Shown piece by piece: positions 51,628 to 59,712 of a stretch of DNA of 64,000 bases (the stretch's first letter is position 1; each line of letters begins with the position of its first letter). The DNA comes from Actinophytocola sp036378875 (lineage in GTDB: Bacteria; Actinomycetota; Actinomycetes; Mycobacteriales; Pseudonocardiaceae): the NCBI RefSeq assembly GCF_036378875.1, contig NZ_DASUVO010000060.1, positions 25,567-89,566 on the forward strand. Direction: 5' to 3'. The notes beneath the pieces were generated by a model that was not told the DNA's origin, ran no database searches, and worked only from the letters and a program-made list of their open reading frames with translations. A program made the translations under genes and the position numbers.

Positions 51628-52728
51628 TCAGGGATCGACGACGCGTGCGAGGAAGTACACGGCGCCGGTCTCCTGGTGGCGCACCACGAGCAGGAACGGG
51701 CGGTCCACGTGCAGGTCGACCGGCGTGCCGAGGGGCATCGACACCATGCGCATCATCACCGCGGTGGCGGCGGCGCCTTCGAACCCCTGCTCGTCGACCT
51801 TGAGCACCGCCTCGTGCAGCACCGCCTGGACGGCGAGCCGCATCGCGGTGATCCCGCTGAGGTCGGCGGCGTTGGTGAAGACCGTGCCCGCGCCCAGCTG
51901 AGCGAGTGGCGTGGTCAGGTCGACCTTCGTCCGCACGTCCACCTTGGGCAGCCGCAGTTGAACCTGCTGGCGTCTTGGCGCGGCGAGGAGCCGGGCCAGC
52001 CGGTCCGCGTCCAGGTCCGGCTCGGCGCGCGCGAGGTCGCCGTCCGGCAGCAGCACGAACGCCTCGACCCCGCCAACCGCCGGGAGGCTGACGACCTGCC
52101 AGCCGTCCGTGGCCGCGTAACCGATCTGCTCGGCCAGCACCATCGTCGGCACGTCCCGAACGCCGTGCGGGGTGTGGAACGGCATCGGCGTTGTGGCGCC
52201 GTCGATGAACCGGTATCGCCACGCGCACTTCAGGTACAGGGCGTTGACCAGCGCGGAGACCGTGTCCTTGGTGACCGCGCCGTCCGGTATCAGCGACGTG
52301 ATGAGGTCCCGGGTCGTCTTCGCGACGTCGAGGTTGATCATGTCGCGGGCCTGCGCCGGGTTCTGCTGGAACGGCGCCTCGCGCACCTTCCCGCTCGACC
52401 ACCGGCCCAGCTCGTCGACGAACGAGGCGAGGATCTCCACCGCATCGTCGGTCCACAGGGTGTTGGCGACCGCGATGACCGGCTCGTCCTCGTTGCCGCG
52501 GGCAGGCGCCAGCACGCCGGCACGTTTCAGGCGTGCGCCCAGCTCGGCGATGTCACCGGACTTCTCACCGACCAGCAGGACGGCCAGCTCGTCACGTGTC
52601 AGCCCGCGAGCACCCTGGGCGAGGAGCCCGAGCGCGCTCGCCACCGAGAAGGGCGACCAGCACACGTTGACGGTCGGGTCGGGCGCGGTGGCCCGGTGCA
52701 GGTTGAGGGTGAACCCGAGATCGGTCAC
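51628..52728 (-). CDS. Serpin-family protease inhibitor
   Basis: A 366-residue serpin. Recognisable segments: 'NVCWSPFSVASALGLLAQGA' (helix A/B), 'LVNALYLKCAWRYRF', 'HEAVLKVDEQGFEGAAATAV' (hinge and start of the reactive-centre loop) and the C-terminal strand 'VDRPFLLVVRHQETGAVYFL'. The small-residue hinge suggests an inhibitory serpin. There is no signal peptide, so it acts inside the cell. Its start overlaps the upstream gene's stop (ATGA). Confidence 0.88.
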   Translation of the reverse strand: MTDLGFTLNLHRATAPDPTVNVCWSPFSVASALGLLAQGARGLTRDELAVLLVGEKSGDIAELGARLKRAGVLAPARGNEDEPVIAVANTLWTDDAVEILASFVDELGRWSSGKVREAPFQQNPAQARDMINLDVAKTTRDLITSLIPDGAVTKDTVSALVNALYLKCAWRYRFIDGATTPMPFHTPHGVRDVPTMVLAEQIGYAATDGWQVVSLPAVGGVEAFVLLPDGDLARAEPDLDADRLARLLAAPRRQQVQLRLPKVDVRTKVDLTTPLAQLGAGTVFTNAADLSGITAMRLAVQAVLHEAVLKVDEQGFEGAAATAVMMRMVSMPLGTPVDLHVDRPFLLVVRHQETGAVYFLARVVDP

Positions 52729-52988
52729 CGGCGCGGATCCGGCAGCGAGATCAGGACCGGCGGCTCGGGCTGCGGTAGCTCACCGGCATCGGCCAGCGGC
52801 CCCAGAAGTTTCGGATGCCGCGGCTCACGCACACCTGCCGAACCCGCTTCGCCCTCGTCGTCGCCGTACCAGCCGTCGTCCCAGGGACCCGCCGGCACAG
52901 CAGCGCGTCTGGGCCGCCGGTATTCGAGGCGGCGTGAAACTCCGCGGCGGCCCTTTCCGTCCGGCGGCCGTTTGGGTTCGTCAGCCAT
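52725..52988 (-). CDS. Small charged hypothetical protein
   Basis: From ATG 52988, 87 residues: strongly basic N-terminal half ('KRPPDGKGRRGVSRRLEYRR'), then an acidic glycine-rich segment 'WDDGWYGDDEGEAG' and a proline-rich tail. Likely disordered; no family recognised. Its stop overlaps the serpin start and it lies 17 bp after dgt, so the three may form an operon. Confidence 0.6.
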   Translation of the reverse strand: MADEPKRPPDGKGRRGVSRRLEYRRPRRAAVPAGPWDDGWYGDDEGEAGSAGVREPRHPKLLGPLADAGELPQPEPPVLISLPDPRR

Positions 52989-53005
52989 GACCCGAGTGTG
53001 CCACG

Positions 53006-54277
53006 TCACCCCGACAAGGGGGGCCAGCCGACGAGAGCGCGGTGCCAACTCACCGCCTGGGCGTCGGTCAGGGACGCCACCTGATCGATCACCACCCGGA
53101 GCCGCTGCGCGTCGTCCTCCGCCGCGCGCCAGGAGGGCACGAACTCCGGTTCCAGCGCCTCCGCTCCCCGTTCCGTCAGCGTGGACACCAGCTCGGTGAG
53201 CAGCTGCCGCTGTCGCACCTGGAGCGCCCGCCGGTCCGGGTCACTCATCACGTACCGCAGCGCGACCGCCTTCAGCAACGCCACCTCGGCGGCGACCCTC
53301 GGCGGTATCACGAGGTCGGCCGCGTACCTGGTCAGGACTCCGTCGCCGTGCTCCCGCCGGGTCGCGGTGACCGCCGCGGAGACGAACCGGCCGACGAGTT
53401 CGCTGGTCAGCCGCTTGAGGTGGACCTGGGCGCCGGTCGAACCGTCGTACTCCCTGACCGAGACGGCGGCCACGACCGGCAGCCGGACCAGGTCGCGGGC
53501 CGCGTCCTCGAGCGCGGACACCGGCTCGGAGCTGAAGGACTTGGCCGCGAGCTCCGCCACCGCCGCGCGTTCGCTCGGGACGGTCAGCTCACCCAGCGAG
53601 ATACGGCCGGCACGAACACCGTCTTCGACGTCGTGCACGGAGTAGGCAACGTCGTCGGCCCAGTCCATGACCTGCGCCTCGATGCACTGCCGCCGCGCCG
53701 GCGCGCCTTCGCGCAGCCACTCGAAGACTGGCCGGTCGTCCTCGTAGACCCCGAACTTGGCCGTGCCGGCCATGCGTGGCCACGGATATTTGGTCGCGGC
53801 GTCGAGGCAGGCCCTGGTCAGGTTGAGGCCGTGGTTCTCGATCTTGGGTTCGAGCCGGGTCAGGATCCGGAGGGTCTGGGCGTTGCCCTCGAAACCGCCA
53901 CAGTCCTGGGCGACCGCGTTGAGTGCCCGTTCTCCGTTGTGTCCGAAGGGCGGATGGCCGATGTCGTGTGCGAGGCCGGCCGTGTCCACGACGTCCGGGT
54001 CACAGCCCAGCTCCTCCGCGATGCCCCGGCCGATCTGGGCGACCTCCAGTGAATGGGTGAGCCGGGTGCGCGGCACGCCGCTGACCTCGGAACCCTCGTT
54101 CGGGCCGACGACCTGGGTCTTGCCCGCCAGGCGGCGCAGGGCAGCCGAGTGCAGCACGCGGGCCCGGTCACGGGAGAAGGGGCCGCGGCGCGCCGGCCAC
54201 GCGTCGGGTAGCAGCGCGGTCTTCTCCCGCTCAGCGAACAGGCGCGCGCTGTCGTGCTCGCCGTATCCGGTGGTCAT
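53006..54277 (-). CDS. dgt: Deoxyguanosinetriphosphate triphosphohydrolase-like protein
   Basis: A 423-residue HD-domain enzyme. The metal-binding residues are in 'LTHSLEVAQIGR' (His75) and 'LAHDIGHPPFGHNGERAL' (His104, Asp105), with the later aspartate in 'VMDWADDVAYSVHDVEDG'. The family hydrolyses dNTPs to deoxynucleosides and triphosphate, controlling the dNTP pool. Length and the N-terminal 'RDRARVLHSAALRRLAGKTQ' are typical. It lies in the usual actinobacterial group with dnaG. Confidence 0.95.
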   Translation of the reverse strand: MTTGYGEHDSARLFAEREKTALLPDAWPARRGPFSRDRARVLHSAALRRLAGKTQVVGPNEGSEVSGVPRTRLTHSLEVAQIGRGIAEELGCDPDVVDTAGLAHDIGHPPFGHNGERALNAVAQDCGGFEGNAQTLRILTRLEPKIENHGLNLTRACLDAATKYPWPRMAGTAKFGVYEDDRPVFEWLREGAPARRQCIEAQVMDWADDVAYSVHDVEDGVRAGRISLGELTVPSERAAVAELAAKSFSSEPVSALEDAARDLVRLPVVAAVSVREYDGSTGAQVHLKRLTSELVGRFVSAAVTATRREHGDGVLTRYAADLVIPPRVAAEVALLKAVALRYVMSDPDRRALQVRQRQLLTELVSTLTERGAEALEPEFVPSWRAAEDDAQRLRVVIDQVASLTDAQAVSWHRALVGWPPLSG

Positions 54278-54286
54278 TCTGGGAGG

Positions 54287-54946
54287 TTACTTGTCGGCAC
54301 CGACATCCGTGGTGCTGTCGACTGGAGCCCTGGTCGCGCGGTAGTAGAGGAGTGCGGCGGTCTCCCGCACGATGTAGCGGACCTGTGTCTCGCGGGTCTG
54401 GACGATCGGGCCGCTGTGCGTCGGCGACGTCCACGCGTCCAGGCCGACGTCGGAGGCCATGGTCCTCGCCCGCAGCGAGTGCCACGGATCGCTCACGATG
54501 ACCGCGGAACTCCAGCCCCGCTCACGGATCTTCTCGGCGGCGGCTCTGAGGCTGCCGAGCGTGTCGTTGCCCTCGCCGACGGGGATGATCCGGTTCTCGG
54601 GAACGCCGTTCTCGGTCAGCCAGCGGACACCCGCGGATGCTTCGGTGTAGGTGTCACCGGGCTTGTTGCCACCGGTGGTCACGATGTAGGGCGCGACGCC
54701 CTCGTCGTAGAGGTTCTTGGCGTGCCGCAGCCGGGCCTCGAGGATTTGGGACGGCCTACCCGCGTACTGAGCGGCACCGAGGACGAGGACGACGTCTGCG
54801 CTCTCTCGATCGTCGATCCGCGCGACCTGCCACACCCGGACGCCGGTGCCGCCGACGACGAGCACGCCGACCAGCAGAACACCGAGCACAAGGCGGCGCA
54901 GGAACACTCGCACCGATCTCGGCTCTTCTGGGTTCACTGGACCCAT
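54287..54946 (-). CDS. SanA/YdcF-like (DUF218) membrane-anchored protein
   Basis: From ATG 54946, 219 residues; GTG 54937 has a better-spaced GGAAGG and may be the real start. One N-terminal membrane helix ('LVLGVLLVGVLVVGGTG'), then the DUF218 domain: 'DVVLVLGAAQYAGRPSQIL', 'VTTGGNKPGDTYTEASAG', 'VGEGNDTLGSLRAA' and 'VIVSDPWHSLRARTM'. Relatives (SanA, ElyC, YdcF) affect cell-envelope integrity. It lies 9 bp upstream of dgt on the same strand and is probably co-transcribed with it. Confidence 0.88.
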   Translation of the reverse strand: MGPVNPEEPRSVRVFLRRLVLGVLLVGVLVVGGTGVRVWQVARIDDRESADVVLVLGAAQYAGRPSQILEARLRHAKNLYDEGVAPYIVTTGGNKPGDTYTEASAGVRWLTENGVPENRIIPVGEGNDTLGSLRAAAEKIRERGWSSAVIVSDPWHSLRARTMASDVGLDAWTSPTHSGPIVQTRETQVRYIVRETAALLYYRATRAPVDSTTDVGADK

Positions 54947-55108
54947 CCTTCCAGAGACGGAGAGCAAACGTCGGATACTACGCGCGACCACCGACAACAC
55001 CCCGTAGCGACTGGCGCCCTGACCGAGGGTTGTCCACAGCTCCTCCAGTTGTCCACATGTCGATCTTCAGGCCTGCCACCCGCGTCCGCCGTGCGCTTTG
55101 CTTGCCGC

Positions 55109-56116
55109 ATGAGCCACAACCGCGCACTACTCGACCTCGACAACATCTCCCACGTGTTCGAACACCGGATGACCTCGACGAAATACCTGCTGGCACTCGG
55201 CGTCACCGGCAGCACGATCAAGGAACGCTGCCGTGACGGCGGCCCGTGGCAACGGTTGAGGTCGGGCCTGGTGCTGCTGTCCGACCAACCGCCGAACCGA
55301 ACGCAACGCGTGCACGAGGCCCTGACGGTCGCCGGCCCGCGCGGCGTCCTGACCGGGTTGGACGCACTGAAACTGCACGGTATGAGCGCCGCGAACCTGG
55401 ACGGGCCGGTACACGTGCTGCTACCGCCGCGCCGACAACCTGAGCTGGTGGACGGTGTTCTGTTCGAACGCACCCACCAGCTTCCAGAACCACTGCATCT
55501 CCACGGGTTCCCCGTGGCGCCACTTCCACGCGCGACGGTCGACACGTGCCGCCGGGCCAAGAGGTCCGACTACATCCGTGTGCTGCTGCTGGACGCGATC
55601 TACCGAGGTGACCTGACCCCCACGACCCTGCGCGACGAGCTGAGCCGAGGCAACCAACGTGGCACGGCGCTGCCACGCCGGGTGCTGGCCGAGATCGACG
55701 ACAACATGCGGTCGATGGCGCAGGGCCGCGCCAGGCGCCTGGTGCGACACCTGGGCCTGCCGACCCCGGACTGGCGCGTCCCGATCACGACCCCGAACGG
55801 CTCACACGTGGCCACGGCCGACGTGTGGTGGGACGCGGTGGCCATGGCGTGGCAGGTCGACTCGTACGCGTTCGACCTGACCCCGGACGACGCCACCGCC
55901 GCACTGAGCAGAGCGGCACGCCTCACTGCCAGCGGTGTGCTGGTCGTGCACACCCCACCCGATCAGATACGCGATGAACCAGCCGTGGTGGCAGACCTGC
56001 TCCGCGCCGCCTACGAGCACGCGAAGACCCGTCCACGACCAGAGGTGAGAGCCCTGTGCCAGACGATCCACAAGTCCTCACAAACCGTGCGGCCGCGGTC
56101 CGCCTCAGAGCGCTGA
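55109..56116 (+). CDS. AbiEi-like antitoxin/DUF559-type protein
   Basis: From ATG 55109, 335 residues. It starts with an HTH-like region 'LLALGVTGSTIKERCRDGGP' followed by 'WQRLRSGLVLLSDQPP', as in AbiEi-type N-terminal domains. The centre carries 'ALKLHGM' and 'RATVDTCR', and the C-terminal half has a restriction-endonuclease-like pattern ('VATADVWWDAVAMAWQVDSY', 'LTASGVLVVHTPPDQI'). Such proteins are numerous in actinobacteria; a toxin partner such as AbiEii is not present here, so a classic type IV TA pair is not supported. The longer open frame upstream is not coding. Confidence 0.7.
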   Translation: MSHNRALLDLDNISHVFEHRMTSTKYLLALGVTGSTIKERCRDGGPWQRLRSGLVLLSDQPPNRTQRVHEALTVAGPRGVLTGLDALKLHGMSAANLDGPVHVLLPPRRQPELVDGVLFERTHQLPEPLHLHGFPVAPLPRATVDTCRRAKRSDYIRVLLLDAIYRGDLTPTTLRDELSRGNQRGTALPRRVLAEIDDNMRSMAQGRARRLVRHLGLPTPDWRVPITTPNGSHVATADVWWDAVAMAWQVDSYAFDLTPDDATAALSRAARLTASGVLVVHTPPDQIRDEPAVVADLLRAAYEHAKTRPRPEVRALCQTIHKSSQTVRPRSASER

Positions 56117-56247
56117 TGGCCGAACTGACCCGCGAGCCACCACCACCCCTGAGCGCCCGCATCATCAACCGCCTGACCCCAACCCAGGAGGCACAACAAA
56201 TGCAGTCCACCCCACCCCTCGACGACGACCACCCGGAGGCCGCATGA
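56056..56247 (+). CDS. Small hypothetical protein (63 aa)
   Basis: GTG 56056 opens 'MPDDPQVLTNRAAAVRLRAL' inside the end of the AbiEi-like gene in another frame and continues 131 bp past it. Helical, with 'ELTREPPPPLSARIINRLTP'. GC3 bias continues after the AbiEi-like stop, which supports it. Overlap implies coupled translation. Family not recognised. Confidence 0.5.
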   Translation: MPDDPQVLTNRAAAVRLRALMAELTREPPPPLSARIINRLTPTQEAQQMQSTPPLDDDHPEAA

Positions 56248-56299
56248 CAGAACGCCCCTCACGTCCTGCGAGGGACCAGCCTTTGAGGACCAACGTCGG

Positions 56300-56332
56300 C
56301 CGGACGACGACCGGACGACGACCGGACGACGG
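56300..56332. repeat. Tandem repeat, 11 bp x 3 (CCGGACGACGA)
   Basis: Three adjacent copies of CCGGACGACGA, the last differing in its final base. Confidence 0.7.
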
Positions 56333-56369
56333 CCCAGCTTCGGCTCGCCAGGGTTTGCTCGCGTCACCG

Positions 56370-56700
56370 GGGGCCGGGCACCGGAGCCGGGCCGCCGGGG
56401 TCGAGGTTGCCGAGGCGGGCGCCGGCTCGGTACCGAGACCAGGTTGCGGGGCCAGGTCTACCGGAGCCGGGTTTGCCGGGGGCCGGCACCGGCCAGGTGC
56501 CTGGGGCCCGGGGACTGGGTGCCGGGCCTGGGTGTCGGAGCCGCAGTGCGGGGTGTCTGACGCGGGTCGGCTGCCGCGGTCGAGCACCGGAACGGTGCCG
56601 GTCGGATACCGAGGCCGGGTTGCGGAGGCTGGGTCACCGCAGCCGGTGTTGCCGGGGCTGGGCACCGGCCAGGTACCGGGGCTTGGTTGCCGGACCCGCA
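56370..56700. repeat. Imperfect GC-rich interspersed repeats
   Basis: Variants of TACCGAGGCCGGGTTGC and GGCACCGGCCAGGT recur at least six times, with spacing roughly 20-60 bp, for example near 56383, 56427, 56459, 56600 and 56660. Many are partly self-complementary. It resembles a decayed minisatellite. Confidence 0.5.
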
Positions 56701-56760
56701 ATGCTTGAGCCGTGTGGGGCGGGTGGGCACCTGTCGCGGGGTCAGCTGGCGAGGCCCGCG

Positions 56761-56807
56761 TGCGGAGGCCGGGTGCGGAGGCCGGGTGCGGAGGCCGGGT
56801 GCGGAGC
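56761..56807. repeat. Tandem repeat, 13 bp x 3.6 (TGCGGAGGCCGGG)
   Basis: Three perfect copies at 56761-56799 followed by a partial copy TGCGGAG. Copy number is likely to vary between strains. Confidence 0.8.
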
Positions 56808-57305
56808 TTGCCCGCTTCGCGGGGCAGGCGCGCAGCGCCTGCACTGCCACGAGAAAGCTCAGCCATCGCGCGTGTCGCGGGCCCCGGCACCCCAGGCAAT
56901 CGGGCGCGAGGTGCCCGGGTCCTCTCGTGATCGATTCCCGGCGGTCACGGGCAGGGTGCCGTCAACGTCGGGTTCGTGCTGGACGTGACACTCGTTCGGC
57001 TCGGGAGGCGCGCCCCCAGGGTTCCTTGTGGGGACGCTCACTCCAGTCCGTTGGGGATCTTGCTCAGCTGTTCTCACCGCACGTAAGAGGCGAGCGAAGT
57101 CCGCTTCGCGGGCAGTTCGGCCGGTGGCCGTCGCCCCGAGAAACAAAGACAACCAATGTCGGCTAGACCACGTCTCGACCTCCACGGCTCACGCTCGCCT
57201 GGCAGTGCATTCGGTGTCCGCTCCTCAGGCGCCGGACGCGGCGTGCGGGAGAGACCACATGTTGGGCAACCCCCGCAGCCGCACCTGGCAAGCGGCAAAG
57301 GCCGC

Positions 57306-57578
57306 TCAGTCCTCGTCGACGTGTGCTGTGTTGATGCGGATCGGCGGGAGTGGGTGGAGGGGTTCGCGGACGCCGCTGCCGTCGTCTGGTGGTCGGTGGA
57401 TCCACACGGTCACGGGGTCCCAGCGGCGCAGGCGGGTGTGCGGCGGCGGATCTTGGGTGACGACGACCCCGTGCAGCACCGACTCAGGGCTGTCCGGGTC
57501 CGGGCCCTGAAGCAGCAGTCCTCGGTCGTGGCCGATGAGCCAGGCGTTCAATGCCTGCATTCCGCGGAAATCGGGCAC
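57306..57578 (-). CDS. Small PASTA-like domain protein
   Basis: A 90-residue frame: 'VPDFRGMQALNAWLIGHDRG' and 'VVVTQDPPPHTRLRRWDPVT' follow the PASTA pattern (VPD.x.G...A......G, then V..Q.P..G......G..V). In this group the domain stands alone and without membrane anchor. An in-frame stop 30 bp upstream limits the start; GTG 57578 is the best available. Function unknown, perhaps binding of cell-wall or nucleotide-like ligands. Confidence 0.6.
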   Translation of the reverse strand: MPDFRGMQALNAWLIGHDRGLLLQGPDPDSPESVLHGVVVTQDPPPHTRLRRWDPVTVWIHRPPDDGSGVREPLHPLPPIRINTAHVDED

Positions 57579-57645
57579 GTCGATCGTGGGTTCGGCCAGT
57601 TCAGATCACCACGCTCGAGCATACGGCGGCCGACGGAAAGTGACC

Positions 57646-58440
57646 TCACGGTCGCGTCACGGTGACCGCCACCGTGGTGTAGGACATCGTGAAGGTGCCG
57701 CCCATCGCGTCGATGGCGGTGCCGACACTCGCCTGCACCGCGGCTAGTTGGGCCGCCGGGAGTCGGGTCATGGCACCTTGGGTGGGCAGCAGGTCGAGCC
57801 ATTCGTCGCGGGTGTAGGTCTGTTCCCAGTCGAATCGCCACTCGTCGGGGGCGCTGAAACCACCCACCTCGCGGATTCCGTCGGTGGCCTTGGTGAACAT
57901 CACCCGGTACATGTCGAGTGCCTGCGTCGATGGCTGGAAGTTGAACGGCGAGTTCGGCACCACCTGCTGGTAGACCTCGGCCACGGCGTGCGCCACCTCC
58001 GGCGGGAGTTGGAACACGTGCCAGAACAACGCCAACCGGCCACCGGGGCGGAGCACCTGCGCCGCCTTGACCGCGCCTGCCACCGGGTCCACCCAGTGCC
58101 ACGCCTGACCGGCGACGACGGCGTCGAACGCGCGGCCGGCGGGGTCCCAGTCCTCGAAAGTCGCCACCTCGACCTCGACGCCGCCGCGGCGTGCGAAGTC
58201 GGCCATCCGTGCGTCGGGCTCGACTCCCAGCACCGCACAGCCCGCCGCCTGGAACTGGCGGGCCGCGATGCCGGTGCCGCAGCCGACGTCGAGGACGTCT
58301 GTGCCGGGGCTGCCGGCGACGATCTGGTCGATCATGGCGTCGGGATAGCGGGGGCGGGTCCGGTCGTAGCGCTCGGAATCCTCCCCGAACGACTCCGCGA
58401 CCTGTCGGAGCCGGTGCGGCTCGGTCGGTTGAGTGGGCAT
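57646..58440 (-). CDS. Class I SAM-dependent methyltransferase
   Basis: A 264-residue protein with motif I 'VLDVGCGTGIAARQFQAAG', 'VLGVEPDARMADFAR' and motif II/III 'FDAVVAGQAWHWVDP', 'LRPGGRLALFWHVFQLP'. This set of motifs marks the UbiE/TrmN-like small-molecule group. The substrate is unknown. The start codon lies inside the first of two tandem palindromes shared with the divergent TetR gene, so it should be repressed by that protein; the transcript may be leaderless. Confidence 0.9.
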   Translation of the reverse strand: MPTQPTEPHRLRQVAESFGEDSERYDRTRPRYPDAMIDQIVAGSPGTDVLDVGCGTGIAARQFQAAGCAVLGVEPDARMADFARRGGVEVEVATFEDWDPAGRAFDAVVAGQAWHWVDPVAGAVKAAQVLRPGGRLALFWHVFQLPPEVAHAVAEVYQQVVPNSPFNFQPSTQALDMYRVMFTKATDGIREVGGFSAPDEWRFDWEQTYTRDEWLDLLPTQGAMTRLPAAQLAAVQASVGTAIDAMGGTFTMSYTTVAVTVTRP

Positions 58441-58468
58441 GCGCCCACACTAGTGGGCAGATGCCCAC
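58433..58468. promoter_or_regulatory. Two tandem 16-bp palindromic operators
   Basis: GTGGGCATGCGCCCAC (58433-58448) and GTGGGCAGATGCCCAC (58453-58468) are each palindromic and separated by ACTA. They lie between the methyltransferase and the divergent TetR gene, and the first covers the methyltransferase start codon. Centre-to-centre distance is 20 bp, about two helical turns. Confidence 0.75.
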
Positions 58469-58511
58469 TCAGGCAAACTGTGGCGGTCGCAGGATGTGAA
58501 GAGGAGGCACG

Positions 58512-59096
58512 GTGCCCACAGGGGTCGCCATCCGGGATGTGCGCGCTCAGCTGTTCGACGCCGCCGAGCGAGTCCTGCTGCGGGACGGGCCGAGCGCGCT
58601 GACCAGCCGGGCGGTCACCACCGAGGCGGGCTTTGCGAAAGGCGTCCTGCACCGGCATTTCGAGGACTTCGACGCGTTCCTCGCCGAGTTCGTCCTCGAC
58701 CGCGCCAACCGGATGGACGGCCAGGCCGCCGCCCTGCGCGAGGCCGCGGGAACCGGCACGGTGGCCGGCAACCTGGCGGACGCGCTGACCGCACTGTTCG
58801 GCTCGGTCGCCGTGGCGATCGTCCCGCTCATCACGTTCCGGGACGAGCTGCGCGCCCGGCTGCGGAGAACGTGGCCGGCCGGTGTCCCCGTCCTGACCGA
58901 GGCCGTGACCATGATCGCGGAATACCTCACCGCGGAGCGCGACCTTGGCCGTATCGCGGCGGACGCCGAGGTCGACATGCTCGCGCCGACGCTGATCGGG
59001 GCCGCCCACCTGCTGTTCGCCGACCGGAAGGGCGCCCCACCGGAAGCCGACGCCGTCGCCAGGATGGTGGACACGGTCATCGGGCCACGGTCCTGA
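58512..59096 (+). CDS. TetR-family regulator
   Basis: A 194-residue TetR protein with GAGGAGG before GTG 58512. HTH: 'LTSRAVTTEAGFAKGVLHRHFEDFDAFLAEF' region, about residues 30-62. The C-terminal domain is helical and hydrophobic. Divergent from the methyltransferase with two tandem palindromes between, which are its likely binding sites. Confidence 0.9.
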   Translation: MPTGVAIRDVRAQLFDAAERVLLRDGPSALTSRAVTTEAGFAKGVLHRHFEDFDAFLAEFVLDRANRMDGQAAALREAAGTGTVAGNLADALTALFGSVAVAIVPLITFRDELRARLRRTWPAGVPVLTEAVTMIAEYLTAERDLGRIAADAEVDMLAPTLIGAAHLLFADRKGAPPEADAVARMVDTVIGPRS

Positions 59097-59106
59097 CCGG
59101 CTGGGC

Positions 59107-59712
59107 TCACAACCAGCCGTGGTCCTCGGCCACTCTTGCCGCCTCCGCGCGGGTTCGCGCGCCGGTCTTGCCGATCGCCGACGACAGGTGGTTGCGCACG
59201 GTTCCCTGTGAGAGCGACAGGATTCGCGCCACGTCGGCGATGGTTCCGCCGGAACTGGCCACTCGCAGGACGTCCCGTTCGCGGTCGGTCAGTGGGCTCT
59301 GCCCGGTCGCCAGGGACTCAGCCGCCAGCGCCGGGTCCACCACCCGAAGCCCGGCGTGCACGCGCCGGACCGCGTCCACGAGTTGTTCCGGCGGCGCGTC
59401 CTTCACCACGAACCCGACCGCGCCCGCCGCCATCGCCCGGCTCAGGTAGCCGGGTCGGCCGAACGTCGTGCACACGACGATCCGGCACGCCGGCAGCTCG
59501 CGGTGTAGCTCCCCCGCCGCGGTGATCCCGTCCTTGCCCGGCATCTGCACATCCAGCAGCGCGACGTCCGGCGTGGTCGCCCGCGCGATCGCGAGCACCT
59601 CCTCGCCGGAGCTGACCTGCGCCACCACCTCGATGTCCGGTTCCAACCCGAGCATCGCCGCCAGCGCGCCCCGCACCAGCGCCTGGTCGTCGGCCAGCAG
59701 GACCCGGATCAC
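59107..59712 (-). CDS. NarL/DesR-type response regulator
   Basis: From GTG 59712, 201 residues. Receiver with acidic pair in 'VLLADDQALV', phospho-acceptor Asp54 in 'VALLDVQMPGKDG' and Lys in 'VVKDAPP'; C-terminal LuxR HTH ('LTDRERDVLRVASSGGTIAD', 'LSLSQGTVRNHLSS'). Its start overlaps the kinase stop by 4 bp (GTGA). It likely controls the ABC transporter genes upstream on the same strand. Confidence 0.92.
   Translation of the reverse strand: MIRVLLADDQALVRGALAAMLGLEPDIEVVAQVSSGEEVLAIARATTPDVALLDVQMPGKDGITAAGELHRELPACRIVVCTTFGRPGYLSRAMAAGAVGFVVKDAPPEQLVDAVRRVHAGLRVVDPALAAESLATGQSPLTDRERDVLRVASSGGTIADVARILSLSQGTVRNHLSSAIGKTGARTRAEAARVAEDHGWL

Larger units (their letters stand above)
56248..57305. 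other. Repeat-rich non-coding region
   Basis: More than 1 kb without a supported gene. The first half is built of GC-rich imperfect and tandem repeats, listed separately; the second half (56930-57300) has no repeats but no gene either. Open frames on both strands are low-complexity Gly/Pro/Arg. Confidence 0.5.

Noticed and set aside
51676..53199. 507-residue plus-strand frame
   Set aside because: Antisense across the serpin, the small charged protein and part of dgt.
54254..55108. N-terminal extension of the AbiEi-like protein by 285 residues
   Set aside because: It is antisense to the YdcF-like gene; similarity and composition begin at ATG 55109.
56300..56807. Possible CRISPR array
   Set aside because: The repeats are short, tandem or imperfect, without unique spacers of constant length, and no cas genes are present.
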